A stretch of 40,350 nt of DNA, taken from assembly GCA_050252075.1 (NCBI GenBank), contig JBFWLP010000018.1, forward strand, positions 1 through 40,350. Reading direction: 5' to 3'. This DNA comes from JAAYGT01 sp050252075 (GTDB lineage Bacteria; Pseudomonadota; Gammaproteobacteria; Burkholderiales; Burkholderiaceae_B). Under the pieces are notes generated by a model that saw nothing but the letters and a program-made list of their open reading frames with translations, did not search any database and was not told the origin of the DNA. Positions 23,084 to 30,860 of the stretch are shown here, in pieces (position 1 is the first letter of the stretch; each line of letters starts with the position of its first letter). A program made the translations under genes and the position numbers.

Positions 23084-25678
23084 TCAGACAGCGTCGGCCG
23101 ATTCCAGGAAGTCTTGTGCAAAGCGTTGCAGCACGCCGCCCGCCTTGTAAATGGAGACTTCCTCTTCGGTATCCAGACGACAGATGACCGGAACCCGGAC
23201 AGTGTCGCCGTTTTTGCGGTGAATGACCAGGGTGAGCGTGGCACGCGGAGTGATACTGCCTTCGACGTCGTAGGTTTCCGTACCGTTGATGTCGAGCGTC
23301 TTGCGCGTTGTGCCCGGCTGAAACTCCAGCGGCAACACACCCATGCCGACCAGGTTGGTGCGATGGATGCGCTCGAACCCTTCGGCGGCGATGGCCTCTA
23401 CGCCTGCCAGACGCACCCCTTTGGCCGCCCAGTCGCGTGACGAGCCTTGGCCGTAGTCGGCGCCGGCAACGATGATCAGCGGCTGCTTGCGCTGCATGTA
23501 GGCTTCAATGGCTTCCCACATGCGGGTGACTTTACCTTCGGGCTCGATACGGGCCAGGGACCCTTGCTTGACCTTGCCGTCAACCACGGCCATCTCGTTG
23601 ATCAGCTTCGGGTTGGCGAACGTGGCCCGCTGTGCCGTCAGGTGATCGCCCCGGTGGGTGGCGTACGAGTTGAAGTCTTCCTCGGGCAAGCCCATTTTGG
23701 CCAGATACTCGCCGGCGGCGCTGTCGGCCAGAATGGCATTGGAGGGTGACAGGTGGTCGGTGGTGATGTTGTCGCCCAGCACGGCCAGCGGGCGCATGCC
23801 TTTGAGCGTGCGCTCGGCCGCCAGGGCGCCTTCCCAGTATGGCGGGCGGCGAATATAGGTGCTCATGGGACGCCAGTCGTACAACGGGCTGACACTTTCG
23901 CCGTTGTCGACGCTCAGGGCGAACATGGGCTCGTACACCTTGCGGAATTGCTCGGGCTTGACGCTGCTGGCGATAATGGCGTCGATTTCTTCGTCGGTCG
24001 GCCAGATGTCTTTCAGCGTGACCGGGTTGCCGTCCTTGTCGATGCCCAGCGTGTCTTTTTCGATATCGAAACGGATCGTGCCGGCGATGGCGTAGGCAAC
24101 CACCAAAGGCGGCGAAGCCAGGAATGCCTGCTTGGCATAGGGGTGGATACGGCCGTCAAAGTTGCGGTTCCCTGAAAGGACGGCGGTGGCGTACAGGTCG
24201 CGATCGATAATTTCTTTCTGGATAACGGGATCAAGCGCTCCGCTCATGCCGTTGCACGTGGTACAGGCAAAGCCCACAATGCCGAAGCCCAGTTCTTCCA
24301 GCTCGGGCAGGAGCCGGGATTCTTCCAGGTACAGCTGCACGGCCTTGGAGCCGGGCGCGAGCGAGGTTTTCACCCAGGGCTTGCGCACCAGGCCGCGCGC
24401 GTTCGCATTGCGTGCCAGCAGGCCGGCGGCGATCACGTTGCGCGGGTTGCTGGTATTGGTGCAACTGGTGATCGCGGCAATGATGACGGCGCCGTCGGGC
24501 ATCAGGCCGGGTTCGTTTTCCACCTTGCCGGTAATGCCGTGTGCGGCAAGTTCCGATGTGGCCACCCGCCGGTGCGGGTTCGAGGGGCCGGCAATGTTGC
24601 GCACCACGCTCGACAGATCAAAGCGCAATACGCGCTCGTATTGTGCGCCTTTGAGCGAATCCGCCCACAGACCGGCCTGTTTGGCGTAGGTTTCCACGAG
24701 CCTGACCTGCGCATCGTCGCGTCCGGTGAGTTTCAGGTAGTCAATGGTTTGCTGGTCGATCGAGAACATGGCGGCTGTAGCGCCGTATTCGGGGGTCATG
24801 TTGGAAATGGTGGCGCGGTCGCCCAGCGTAAGGTGGGCGGCGCCTTCACCGAAAAATTCCAGATACGATGACACAACCTTTTCCTTGCGCAGGAATTCGG
24901 TCAGGGCAAGTACCAGGTCGGTTGCGGTGATGCCGGGTTTGAGCTTGCCGGTCAGTTCCACGCCGATGATGTCGGGCAGGCGCATCCACGAGGCACGGCC
25001 CAGCATGACGCTTTCGGCTTCCAGGCCGCCCACGCCAATGGCAATGACGCCCAGGGCGTCGACGTGCGGGGTGTGGCTGTCGGTGCCCACCAGGGTGTCG
25101 GGGAATGCCACGCCGTCGATGGCGTGAACGACCGGCGACATGCGCTCAAGGTTGATCTGGTGCATGATGCCGTTGCCAGGGGGAATGACATCGACGTTCT
25201 TGAATGCTTTTTTCGTCCAGTTGATGAAGTGGAAGCGGTCTTCGTTGCGACGGTCTTCGATGGCGCGGTTCTTGGCAAAGGCGTCCGGGTCAAAGCCGCC
25301 GCACTCAACGGCCAGCGAATGGTCCACAATGAGCTGGGTGGGAACCACGGGGTTCACCTTGGCCGGATCGCCGCCTTTCTCGGCAATGGCGTCGCGCAGG
25401 CCGGCCAGATCGACCAGGGCGGTCTGGCCCAGAATGTCGTGGCACACCACGCGCGCGGGGAACCCCGGAAAATCCATGTCGCGCCGGCGCTCAATCAGTT
25501 GTTTCAGCGCGTCGACAAGAATGGCCGGATCGCAGCGGCGCACCAGGTTCTCGGCATGCACGCGCGAAGTGTAGGGAAGGGTGTCGTAGGCACCGGGTTG
25601 AATCGCCTCGACCGCCTCCCGCGCGTCGAAGTAATCAAGGTCGGTTCCGGGAAGAGGTTTACGGTATGCGGTATTCAT
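23084..25678 (-). CDS. acnD: 2-methylcitrate dehydratase, Fe/S-dependent (AcnD)
   Basis: An 864-residue AcnA-like member of the aconitase superfamily, dedicated to dehydrating 2-methylcitrate in the methylcitrate cycle. Fe-S ligands Cys406 (SCTNTS) and Cys472/Cys475 (ACTTC) are conserved, as is GQGSSRDWAAKG in the swivel domain. Identification as AcnD rather than a second AcnA rests on the AcnD-like N terminus (MNTAYRKPLPGTDLDYFD) and on the prpB-prpC-acnD-prpF context. The start at 25678 removes 26 upstream in-frame codons of low coding character. No prpD is present in the window, as expected for the AcnD/PrpF version of the pathway. Confidence 0.95.
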   Translation of the reverse strand: MNTAYRKPLPGTDLDYFDAREAVEAIQPGAYDTLPYTSRVHAENLVRRCDPAILVDALKQLIERRRDMDFPGFPARVVCHDILGQTALVDLAGLRDAIAEKGGDPAKVNPVVPTQLIVDHSLAVECGGFDPDAFAKNRAIEDRRNEDRFHFINWTKKAFKNVDVIPPGNGIMHQINLERMSPVVHAIDGVAFPDTLVGTDSHTPHVDALGVIAIGVGGLEAESVMLGRASWMRLPDIIGVELTGKLKPGITATDLVLALTEFLRKEKVVSSYLEFFGEGAAHLTLGDRATISNMTPEYGATAAMFSIDQQTIDYLKLTGRDDAQVRLVETYAKQAGLWADSLKGAQYERVLRFDLSSVVRNIAGPSNPHRRVATSELAAHGITGKVENEPGLMPDGAVIIAAITSCTNTSNPRNVIAAGLLARNANARGLVRKPWVKTSLAPGSKAVQLYLEESRLLPELEELGFGIVGFACTTCNGMSGALDPVIQKEIIDRDLYATAVLSGNRNFDGRIHPYAKQAFLASPPLVVAYAIAGTIRFDIEKDTLGIDKDGNPVTLKDIWPTDEEIDAIIASSVKPEQFRKVYEPMFALSVDNGESVSPLYDWRPMSTYIRRPPYWEGALAAERTLKGMRPLAVLGDNITTDHLSPSNAILADSAAGEYLAKMGLPEEDFNSYATHRGDHLTAQRATFANPKLINEMAVVDGKVKQGSLARIEPEGKVTRMWEAIEAYMQRKQPLIIVAGADYGQGSSRDWAAKGVRLAGVEAIAAEGFERIHRTNLVGMGVLPLEFQPGTTRKTLDINGTETYDVEGSITPRATLTLVIHRKNGDTVRVPVICRLDTEEEVSIYKAGGVLQRFAQDFLESADAV

Positions 25679-25764
25679 GACGTTCCGGTGATAAGGGATG
25701 AACGAAGGCGCACGCTGCGCGGCTTCCCGGCGCCCGAAGGCGCGGGATGCCGGCAAGTTGACGA

Positions 25765-26925
25765 TTAACGCTGGTCCAGCGGGACGAACTTCTGGTCATC
25801 CGGCCCGATGTAGTTGGCGGTGGGGCGAATGATCTTGTTGTCGACGCGCTGCTCGATGATGTGCGCCGCCCAGCCTGCCGTACGTGCAATGACGAACAGC
25901 GGGGTGAACATCGAGGTGGGAACACCCATCATGTGGTAGGACACGGCCGAGAACCAGTCGAGGTTGGGGAACATTTTCTTGGCGTCCCACATGACCGTTT
26001 CCAGGCGTTCGGCGATATCGAACATTTTGGTGTTCTGCTGGGCGACCGACAAGCGGCGCGACACTTCCTTGATCACCTTGTTGCGCGGGTCGGACACGGT
26101 GTAGACCGGGTGGCCGAAACCGATGACAACCTCTTTGTTCTCGACACGGCGACGGATGTCCGCTTCGGCTTCGTCGGGGGTTTCGTAGCGTTTCTGTACT
26201 TCAAATGCCACTTCGTTGGCACCACCGTGCTTGGGGCCGCGCAGTGCGCCGATGCCCCCGGCGATGGCCGAGTACATGTCGGAACCTGTGCCGGCGATCA
26301 CGCGGCAGGTGAAGGTGGATGCGTTGAATTCGTGCTCTGCGTACAGGATCAGCGATGTGTGCATGGCGCGAACCCATTCTTCGTTGGGCTCTTCACCGTG
26401 CAGCAGGTGCAGGAAGTGGCCGCCGATGCTGTCGTCGTCGGTTTGTACGTCGATGATGCGACCGTTGTGGCTGTAGTGGTACCAGTACAGCAGTGCCGAG
26501 CCCACGCCGGCCATGATGCGGTCGGCAATGTCGCGCGCATCGGGCAGGTTGTGGTCGTCTTTTTCAGGCAGTACGCAACCCAGAACCGATACGGCGGTTC
26601 GCATGACATCCATGGGGTGGCTGGCTGCCGGCAGCGCTTCAAGGGCGGCTTGCACCTGGGCGGGCAGGCCGCGCAGGCGGCGCAGCTTGGCTTTGTAGGC
26701 CGCCAGCTCGGATTTGTTGGGCAGCTTGCCGTGAATCAGCAAGTGGGCAACTTCTTCGAACTCGCAGGCTTCGGCGATATCCAGAATGTCGTAGCCGCGG
26801 TAGTTCAGGTCGTTGCCGCTGCGGCCAACGGTACATAGCGCGGTGTTACCGGCAATCACGCCCGAGAGGGCGACGGATTTCTTGGGCTTGGGGCCGGTGC
26901 TGGTCGGTGTATCGGTTGCGGACAT
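25765..26925 (-). CDS. prpC: 2-methylcitrate synthase
   Basis: A 386-residue type I-like citrate synthase that condenses propionyl-CoA and oxaloacetate to 2-methylcitrate. Catalytic-region motifs are present: RGPKHGGANE, GFGHPVYTVSDPR and FSAVSYHMMGVPTSMFTPLFVIAR. It is shorter than the hexameric GltA also encoded in this window. The PrpC subfamily is indicated by NYRGYDILDIAEACEFEEVAHLL near the N terminus and by its place between prpB and acnD. An aggag ribosome-binding site lies 7 bp before ATG 26925. It follows prpB by 19 bp. Confidence 0.96.
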   Translation of the reverse strand: MSATDTPTSTGPKPKKSVALSGVIAGNTALCTVGRSGNDLNYRGYDILDIAEACEFEEVAHLLIHGKLPNKSELAAYKAKLRRLRGLPAQVQAALEALPAASHPMDVMRTAVSVLGCVLPEKDDHNLPDARDIADRIMAGVGSALLYWYHYSHNGRIIDVQTDDDSIGGHFLHLLHGEEPNEEWVRAMHTSLILYAEHEFNASTFTCRVIAGTGSDMYSAIAGGIGALRGPKHGGANEVAFEVQKRYETPDEAEADIRRRVENKEVVIGFGHPVYTVSDPRNKVIKEVSRRLSVAQQNTKMFDIAERLETVMWDAKKMFPNLDWFSAVSYHMMGVPTSMFTPLFVIARTAGWAAHIIEQRVDNKIIRPTANYIGPDDQKFVPLDQR

Positions 26926-26944
26926 GTCTCAACTCCTGAAAAGG

Positions 26945-27838
26945 TTATTTCGTTTTGCCTTGCTGGAACAAGGCATCAAGGCGTGATTCGAATTCGTGGT
27001 AGCCGATGCGGTCGTAGAGCTCATCGCGTGTTTGCATGAGGTCGACCACATTTTTCTGGTGGCCGTCGCGGCGGATGGCCTGATAAACCGTTTCCGCCGC
27101 TTTGTTCATGGCGCGGAAGGCCGACAGCGGGTACAGAACCATGGCAACGTCGGCGCCGGCAAGTTCCTGCACCGAAAACAGCGGCGTTTTACCAAATTCC
27201 GTGATATTGGCCAGAATAGGCACATTCAGCGTCGAGGTAAACCGCTTGTATGTTTCCAGATCGTACGATGCCTCGGCAAAAATGGCGTCGGCGCCGGCTT
27301 CAACGCAGGCGGCGGCGCGTTCCAGCGTGGCTTCCACCCCTTCAACGGCAATGGCGTCGGTGCGGGCAATGATGAAGAAATCATCGTCGGTGCGCGCATC
27401 GACGGCGGCCTTCACGCGATCGACCATTTCGGCGCTGCTGACAATCTCCTTGCCGGGACGATGGCCGCAACGCTTGGCGCCCACCTGGTCTTCGATGTGG
27501 CAGGCGGCCGCACCGAACTTGATCAGGCTCTTGATGGTTCGCCCGATGTTGAATGCCGACGGGCCGAAACCGGTGTCGATGTCCACCAGCAGGGGAACAT
27601 CGCAAACGTCGGTGATGCGGCGAATGTCGGTGAGCACGTCGTCGAGCGTGTTGATGCCCAGGTCGGGCAAGCCCAGGGAGCCCGCGGCCACGCCGCCGCC
27701 CGACAGGTAAATCGCACGGTAGCCGGCGCGCTTGGCAAGCAAGGCATGGTTGGCGTTGATCGTGCCCATGATTTGCAAGGGCTGTTCTTCTTTCAGTGCC
27801 TGGCGAAACAAAGCGCCGGCGGATGCTGGTCGTGTCAT
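26945..27838 (-). CDS. prpB: 2-methylisocitrate lyase
   Basis: A 297-residue member of the isocitrate lyase/PEP mutase superfamily that cleaves 2-methylisocitrate into pyruvate and succinate. The catalytic motif KRCGHRPGK places the active-site cysteine at 124, matching Cys123 of E. coli PrpB. The Mg-binding DIDTGFG near 87-92 and the ADAIFAEA segment are intact. A ggag site lies 5 bp before ATG 27838. It is the first prp gene on the minus strand and lies only 66 bp after mdh, a gap filled by a hairpin. The succinate it makes enters the SDH encoded 2 kb away. Confidence 0.97.
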   Translation of the reverse strand: MTRPASAGALFRQALKEEQPLQIMGTINANHALLAKRAGYRAIYLSGGGVAAGSLGLPDLGINTLDDVLTDIRRITDVCDVPLLVDIDTGFGPSAFNIGRTIKSLIKFGAAACHIEDQVGAKRCGHRPGKEIVSSAEMVDRVKAAVDARTDDDFFIIARTDAIAVEGVEATLERAAACVEAGADAIFAEASYDLETYKRFTSTLNVPILANITEFGKTPLFSVQELAGADVAMVLYPLSAFRAMNKAAETVYQAIRRDGHQKNVVDLMQTRDELYDRIGYHEFESRLDALFQQGKTK

Positions 27839-27857
27839 ACGGTCTCCAAGGGGGCGT

Positions 27858-27891
27858 GCAAGGCAAGGCTCCCGCAGGAGCCCTGCCTTGC
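27858..27891 (-). repeat. Long hairpin between mdh and prpB
   Basis: Arms 27858-27872 and 27877-27891 pair at 14 of 15 positions around a 4-nt loop. On the minus strand no T-run follows, so it is not a canonical terminator. It fills most of the 66-bp mdh-prpB gap and may be an attenuator, an RNA-processing site or a stabiliser of the mdh message. Confidence 0.65.
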
Positions 27892-27904
27892 TCTGCAGTA
27901 TGGT

Positions 27905-28894
27905 TTACTTCAAAAGGTCTTGAACGCCATCGCGCTCTTCGAGCAGCTCGTTCAGCGTGAAGTTCATGCGTTCACGGGAGAAGGCATCGATTTCCAGGCC
28001 TTCCACACGCTTGTATTCGCCGTTTTCAGTCGTGACGGGCACACCGTAGATGATGCCTTCGGGAATGCCATAGGAGCCATCGGAGGGAATGCCCATGGTG
28101 ACCCACTTGCCGTTGGAGCCCAGCACCCAGTCGCGCACATGGTCGATGGCGGCGTTGGCTGCCGAAGCCGCCGACGACAGGCCGCGCGCCTCGATGATGG
28201 CGGCGCCGCGTTTGCCCACGGTGGGAATGAACACGTCGCGGTTCCAGGCGTCATCGTTGATGAGCTTGGCCAGGCTTTCGCCGCCCACGGTGGCAAAGCG
28301 GATATCGGGATACATGGTGGGGGAGTGGTTGCCCCAGACAATCAGTTTCTCGATGTCGGCGACGGGCTTGCCGGATTTGGCCGCCAGTTGCGAGAGTGCG
28401 CGGTTGTGATCCAGGCGCAGCATGGCGGTGAAGTTCTTGGCCGGCAGGTCGGGGGCCGACTTCATGGCAATGTAGGCATTGGTGTTGGCGGGGTTGCCCA
28501 CCACCAGTACTTTCACGTTGCGGCTGGCTACGTCGTTCAGTGCCTTGCCTTGCGCCGTGAAGATCTGTGCGTTAACGTGCAACAGGTCTTTGCGCTCCAT
28601 GCCTGGGCCACGGGGGCGGGCGCCCACCAGCAGGGCAACGTCGGCATCTTTGAAGGCTTCACGCGGATCGCTGTGCGCCGTCATGCCTTGCAGCAGCGGG
28701 AAAGCGCAGTCGTCCAGCTCCATCATTACGCCTTTAAGCGCTTTCTGTGCTTTTTCGTCGGGAATTTCAAGCAGCTGAAGAATGACGGGCTGGTCTTTGC
28801 CGAGCATTTCTCCCGAAGCAATACGGAACAGAAGGGCATAGCCGATTTGGCCGGCAGCGCCGGTAACGGCAACGCGCATGGCAGGTTTGGACAT
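27905..28894 (-). CDS. mdh: Malate dehydrogenase (NAD)
   Basis: A 329-residue cytosolic-type malate dehydrogenase oxidising malate to oxaloacetate. The Rossmann loop GAAGQIGYALL (12-22), the substrate-binding GARPRGPGM (Arg93, Arg95), LDHNRA (Asp162) and the catalytic His190 in WGNHSPTMYPD are all visible. The start is MSKPAMRVAV (28894), with gggag upstream; seven further in-frame codons are unlikely to be used. It is divergent from gntR across a region holding the shared four-half-site operator. The prpBC-acnD-prpF genes follow on the same strand after 66 bp. Confidence 0.97.
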   Translation of the reverse strand: MSKPAMRVAVTGAAGQIGYALLFRIASGEMLGKDQPVILQLLEIPDEKAQKALKGVMMELDDCAFPLLQGMTAHSDPREAFKDADVALLVGARPRGPGMERKDLLHVNAQIFTAQGKALNDVASRNVKVLVVGNPANTNAYIAMKSAPDLPAKNFTAMLRLDHNRALSQLAAKSGKPVADIEKLIVWGNHSPTMYPDIRFATVGGESLAKLINDDAWNRDVFIPTVGKRGAAIIEARGLSSAASAANAAIDHVRDWVLGSNGKWVTMGIPSDGSYGIPEGIIYGVPVTTENGEYKRVEGLEIDAFSRERMNFTLNELLEERDGVQDLLK

Positions 28895-29013
28895 AAGGGA
28901 TCTCCCGGATATCAAAATAACGGTTGGGCAGAAAAAACCACAGTTTAATACCTTTGCGGTTTTTTCTTCGGGGCGGCCTGCCGAGGTTTTTTACAGACCA
29001 GACACAGCCGGCT

Positions 29014-29042
29014 AGCGTAGCGAAAATTGGTGCTTTCGTCAA
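29014..29042 (-). promoter_or_regulatory. Putative mdh promoter abutting the operator
   Basis: On the minus strand TTGACG (29042-29037), a 17-bp spacer and TACGCT (29019-29014) form a plausible sigma70 promoter. It begins one base after the 30-bp operator, as at acnB. The predicted leader is about 110 nt. Confidence 0.55.
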
Positions 29043-29043
29043 A

Positions 29044-29073
29044 CATCTTATATCTTATATAAGACACAAGACA
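29044..29073. promoter_or_regulatory. Divergent operator of four (to five) half-sites between mdh and gntR
   Basis: Aligned base for base with the acnB operator this 30-bp segment matches at 26 positions. Half-sites read ATCTTAT (29045-29051), ATCTTAT (29052-29058), ATAAGAC (29059-29065) and ACAAGAC (29066-29072). A fifth degenerate copy ATTAGAC occupies 29073-29079. It lies between two divergent promoters and is the natural autoregulatory target of the adjacent GntR protein, though binding is inferred. Confidence 0.75.
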
Positions 29074-29103
29074 TTAGACAGAATGCGGCCAACATGCGAC
29101 AAT
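29074..29103 (+). promoter_or_regulatory. Putative gntR promoter abutting the operator
   Basis: TTAGAC (29074-29079), an 18-bp spacer and GACAAT (29098-29103) follow the operator directly, and the -35 coincides with a fifth degenerate half-site. The leader would be about 80 nt. The boxes are only moderate matches; support comes mainly from the repeated geometry at acnB and mdh. Confidence 0.45.
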
Positions 29104-29188
29104 GCCGGACGTTACGGCGCTTGCCTGTCCGGCGGTAAACTGCGGCGGCAAGGCCCGTTCTTCATTTTTCAGGTTTCTTTTTTGCGTT

Positions 29189-29959
29189 ATGTCCGACAAC
29201 ACGCCGACTGATCGAGTTTCGCCTGCCGACCGCATGTCCGGCAGCGCGGCGTTCAGTCCGTTGTACCAGCAAATCAAAACACTGTTGCTTCAAAGCCTTG
29301 ACCGCGGCGAGTGGAAACCCGGCGAGGTCATTCCCAGCGAGCTTGAACTGGCCGCCCGGTTTCAGGTAAGCCAGGGCACGGTGCGAAAGGCTATCGATGA
29401 ACTGGCGGCCGATAACCTGCTTATCCGGCGCCAGGGGAAGGGCACGTTTGTTGCAACGCACCATGAGGCGCGGGTGCGGTTCCGCTTTCTGCGCCTGGCG
29501 CCGGACAACGGCGAGCAGCCGGCCCCGGGCAGCCAGATACTGGACTGCCGCCGTGTGAAAGCGCCTGCTGACATCGCGCGGCTGCTCGATCTGCGCACCG
29601 GTGATTCGGTGGTGACCATCCGTCGTCTGCTGTCGTTCGACCAGACGCCGACCATTGTGGATGAAATCTGGCTGCCCGGAAATGCTTTTCGCGGTTTGAC
29701 CGCCGATCTGCTGGCCCGAAACCGCGGGCCGCTCTATGCGCTGTTTGAAACCAGCTTTGGGGTCAGCATGGTACGTGCGGAAGAGAAGATCAAGGCGGTG
29801 CAGGCAGGCCCGGAGCAGGCCCAGTTGCTGGGCGTGCCCCAGAATAGTGCATTGTTGCTGGTGGAGCGTGTGTCGTTCACTTATGGGGATCGACCCATGG
29901 AGGTTCGGCGCGGCCATTACCTGACGGAGCGTTTCCATTACCGAAACACTTTGAACTGA
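29189..29959 (+). CDS. GntR-family regulator, HutC/UTRA subfamily
   Basis: A 256-residue transcription factor. An N-terminal winged helix-turn-helix (about 23-90, with YQQIKTLLLQSL, PSELELAARFQVSQGTVRKAIDEL and the wing RRQGKGTFV) is followed by a UTRA effector-binding domain (about 105-250, ending PMEVRRGHYLTERFHY). UTRA domains bind small metabolites; the ligand here is unknown, but a TCA or propionate intermediate would fit the location. Start ATG 29189 gives a normal GntR N terminus; ATG 29102 would add 29 residues without similarity to the fold. It is divergent from mdh, 101 bp upstream of sdhC on the same strand, and the best candidate to bind the operator at 29044-29073 and at acnB. 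Confidence 0.93.
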   Translation: MSDNTPTDRVSPADRMSGSAAFSPLYQQIKTLLLQSLDRGEWKPGEVIPSELELAARFQVSQGTVRKAIDELAADNLLIRRQGKGTFVATHHEARVRFRFLRLAPDNGEQPAPGSQILDCRRVKAPADIARLLDLRTGDSVVTIRRLLSFDQTPTIVDEIWLPGNAFRGLTADLLARNRGPLYALFETSFGVSMVRAEEKIKAVQAGPEQAQLLGVPQNSALLLVERVSFTYGDRPMEVRRGHYLTERFHYRNTLN

Positions 29960-30060
29960 TTTGTCGATTTCGCAGGTCGATTTGATACATCGGCAGGAAA
30001 TCGGCGAAAATGGCGGGCGTGCTCCGTCAAAAATTAATTTTGTTTAATCTCGAGGCCATC

Positions 30061-30474
30061 ATGTCCGATTCAGCTTCAAAGCCCCGTCCGCAGTACCGCA
30101 ATATCAGCGTACCGCAGATTCTCAGCTACCACCTGCCTCTGGCGGGTAAGTCCTCAATTTTGCATCGCGTCAGCGGCGCTCTGTTGTTTCTCTGTTTGCC
30201 CCTGGTTATCTTGCCGTTGTTCGCGCTCAGCGTCAGCTCGCCCGAAAGCTTTGCGGCCATGAAGGAATGGGTGGGCAACCCGCTGCTCAAGCTGGTGCTG
30301 CTTGTGCTGTTGTGGGGGTTCTTTCACCATTTCTGTGCAGGCATCCGCTATCTGGTGCTTGATTTGCACATCGGCAACGACAAGCATACGGCGCAAAAGT
30401 CGGCGGGCATGGTGTTCGGCGTCAGCCTGGCCCTGACGCTGGTCTGTGGTCTTAAACTTTTCGGAGCATGGTAA
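30061..30474 (+). CDS. sdhC: Succinate dehydrogenase cytochrome b556 subunit
   Basis: A 137-residue membrane subunit of complex II with three membrane spans (about 38-60, 78-100, 115-135). The SSILHRVSGALLF motif near residues 31-42 contributes to the quinone and haem sites. HHFCAGIRYLVLD near 88-100 is the second family motif and supplies the likely axial haem histidine. ATG 30061 follows a gagg site by 5 bp; the frame is open 17 codons further upstream but without family character. It is the first gene of sdhCDAB, 101 bp after gntR. I saw no copy of the GntR operator in front of it. Confidence 0.94.
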   Translation: MSDSASKPRPQYRNISVPQILSYHLPLAGKSSILHRVSGALLFLCLPLVILPLFALSVSSPESFAAMKEWVGNPLLKLVLLVLLWGFFHHFCAGIRYLVLDLHIGNDKHTAQKSAGMVFGVSLALTLVCGLKLFGAW

Positions 30475-30476
30475 CA

Positions 30477-30857
30477 ATGGCTCAAGAACGTATCGGCGCA
30501 CGGCGTCTTGTCGTAGGCGCTCACTACGGCACTCTCGATTTCCTTGCTCAGCGCGTCACCGCCATCATCATGGCGATTTACACGATCGTGCTGTTTTTCG
30601 GTGTACTGTTCACCGCCGAAATGAATTTCGAGAGCTGGCGCGGTCTCTTTACTTTCACCTGTCTGGGCATTCCCGCCGGGCAATTGCTGGCCACACTGGC
30701 GTTTCTGTCGCTGGCCTGGCATGCCTGGATCGGCGTTCGCGACATCTGGATGGACTACGTGAAACCGGCCGGTGTGCGTCTGCTGCTGCAGGTGCTGACC
30801 GTGTTGTGGCTCGTGGCATCTGTCGTGTATTTCGCAAAAATTCTCTGGAGTCTATAA
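30477..30857 (+). CDS. sdhD: Succinate dehydrogenase membrane anchor subunit
   Basis: A 126-residue hydrophobic subunit with three spans, which with SdhC anchors the SdhAB catalytic part and forms the quinone site. ARRLVVGAHYGTLDFLAQRVTAIIMAIYT near the N terminus and LAWHAWIGVRDIWMDYVKP in the second half are characteristic. ATG 30477 has ggag 10 bp upstream; ATG 30468, inside the sdhC end, is too close to that site. The gene follows the sdhC stop by 2 bp. Confidence 0.93.
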   Translation: MAQERIGARRLVVGAHYGTLDFLAQRVTAIIMAIYTIVLFFGVLFTAEMNFESWRGLFTFTCLGIPAGQLLATLAFLSLAWHAWIGVRDIWMDYVKPAGVRLLLQVLTVLWLVASVVYFAKILWSL

Positions 30858-30860
30858 GCC

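Noticed and set aside
26996..28948. 650-codon open frame on the plus strand across prpB and mdh
   Set aside because: It overlaps two well-supported genes in antisense and reads as His/Gly/Val-rich shadow sequence.
29960..30060. GntR operator in front of sdhC
   Set aside because: I looked for GTCTTAT/ATAAGAC half-sites in the gntR-sdhC gap and found none; sdh may be read through from gntR or have its own promoter.
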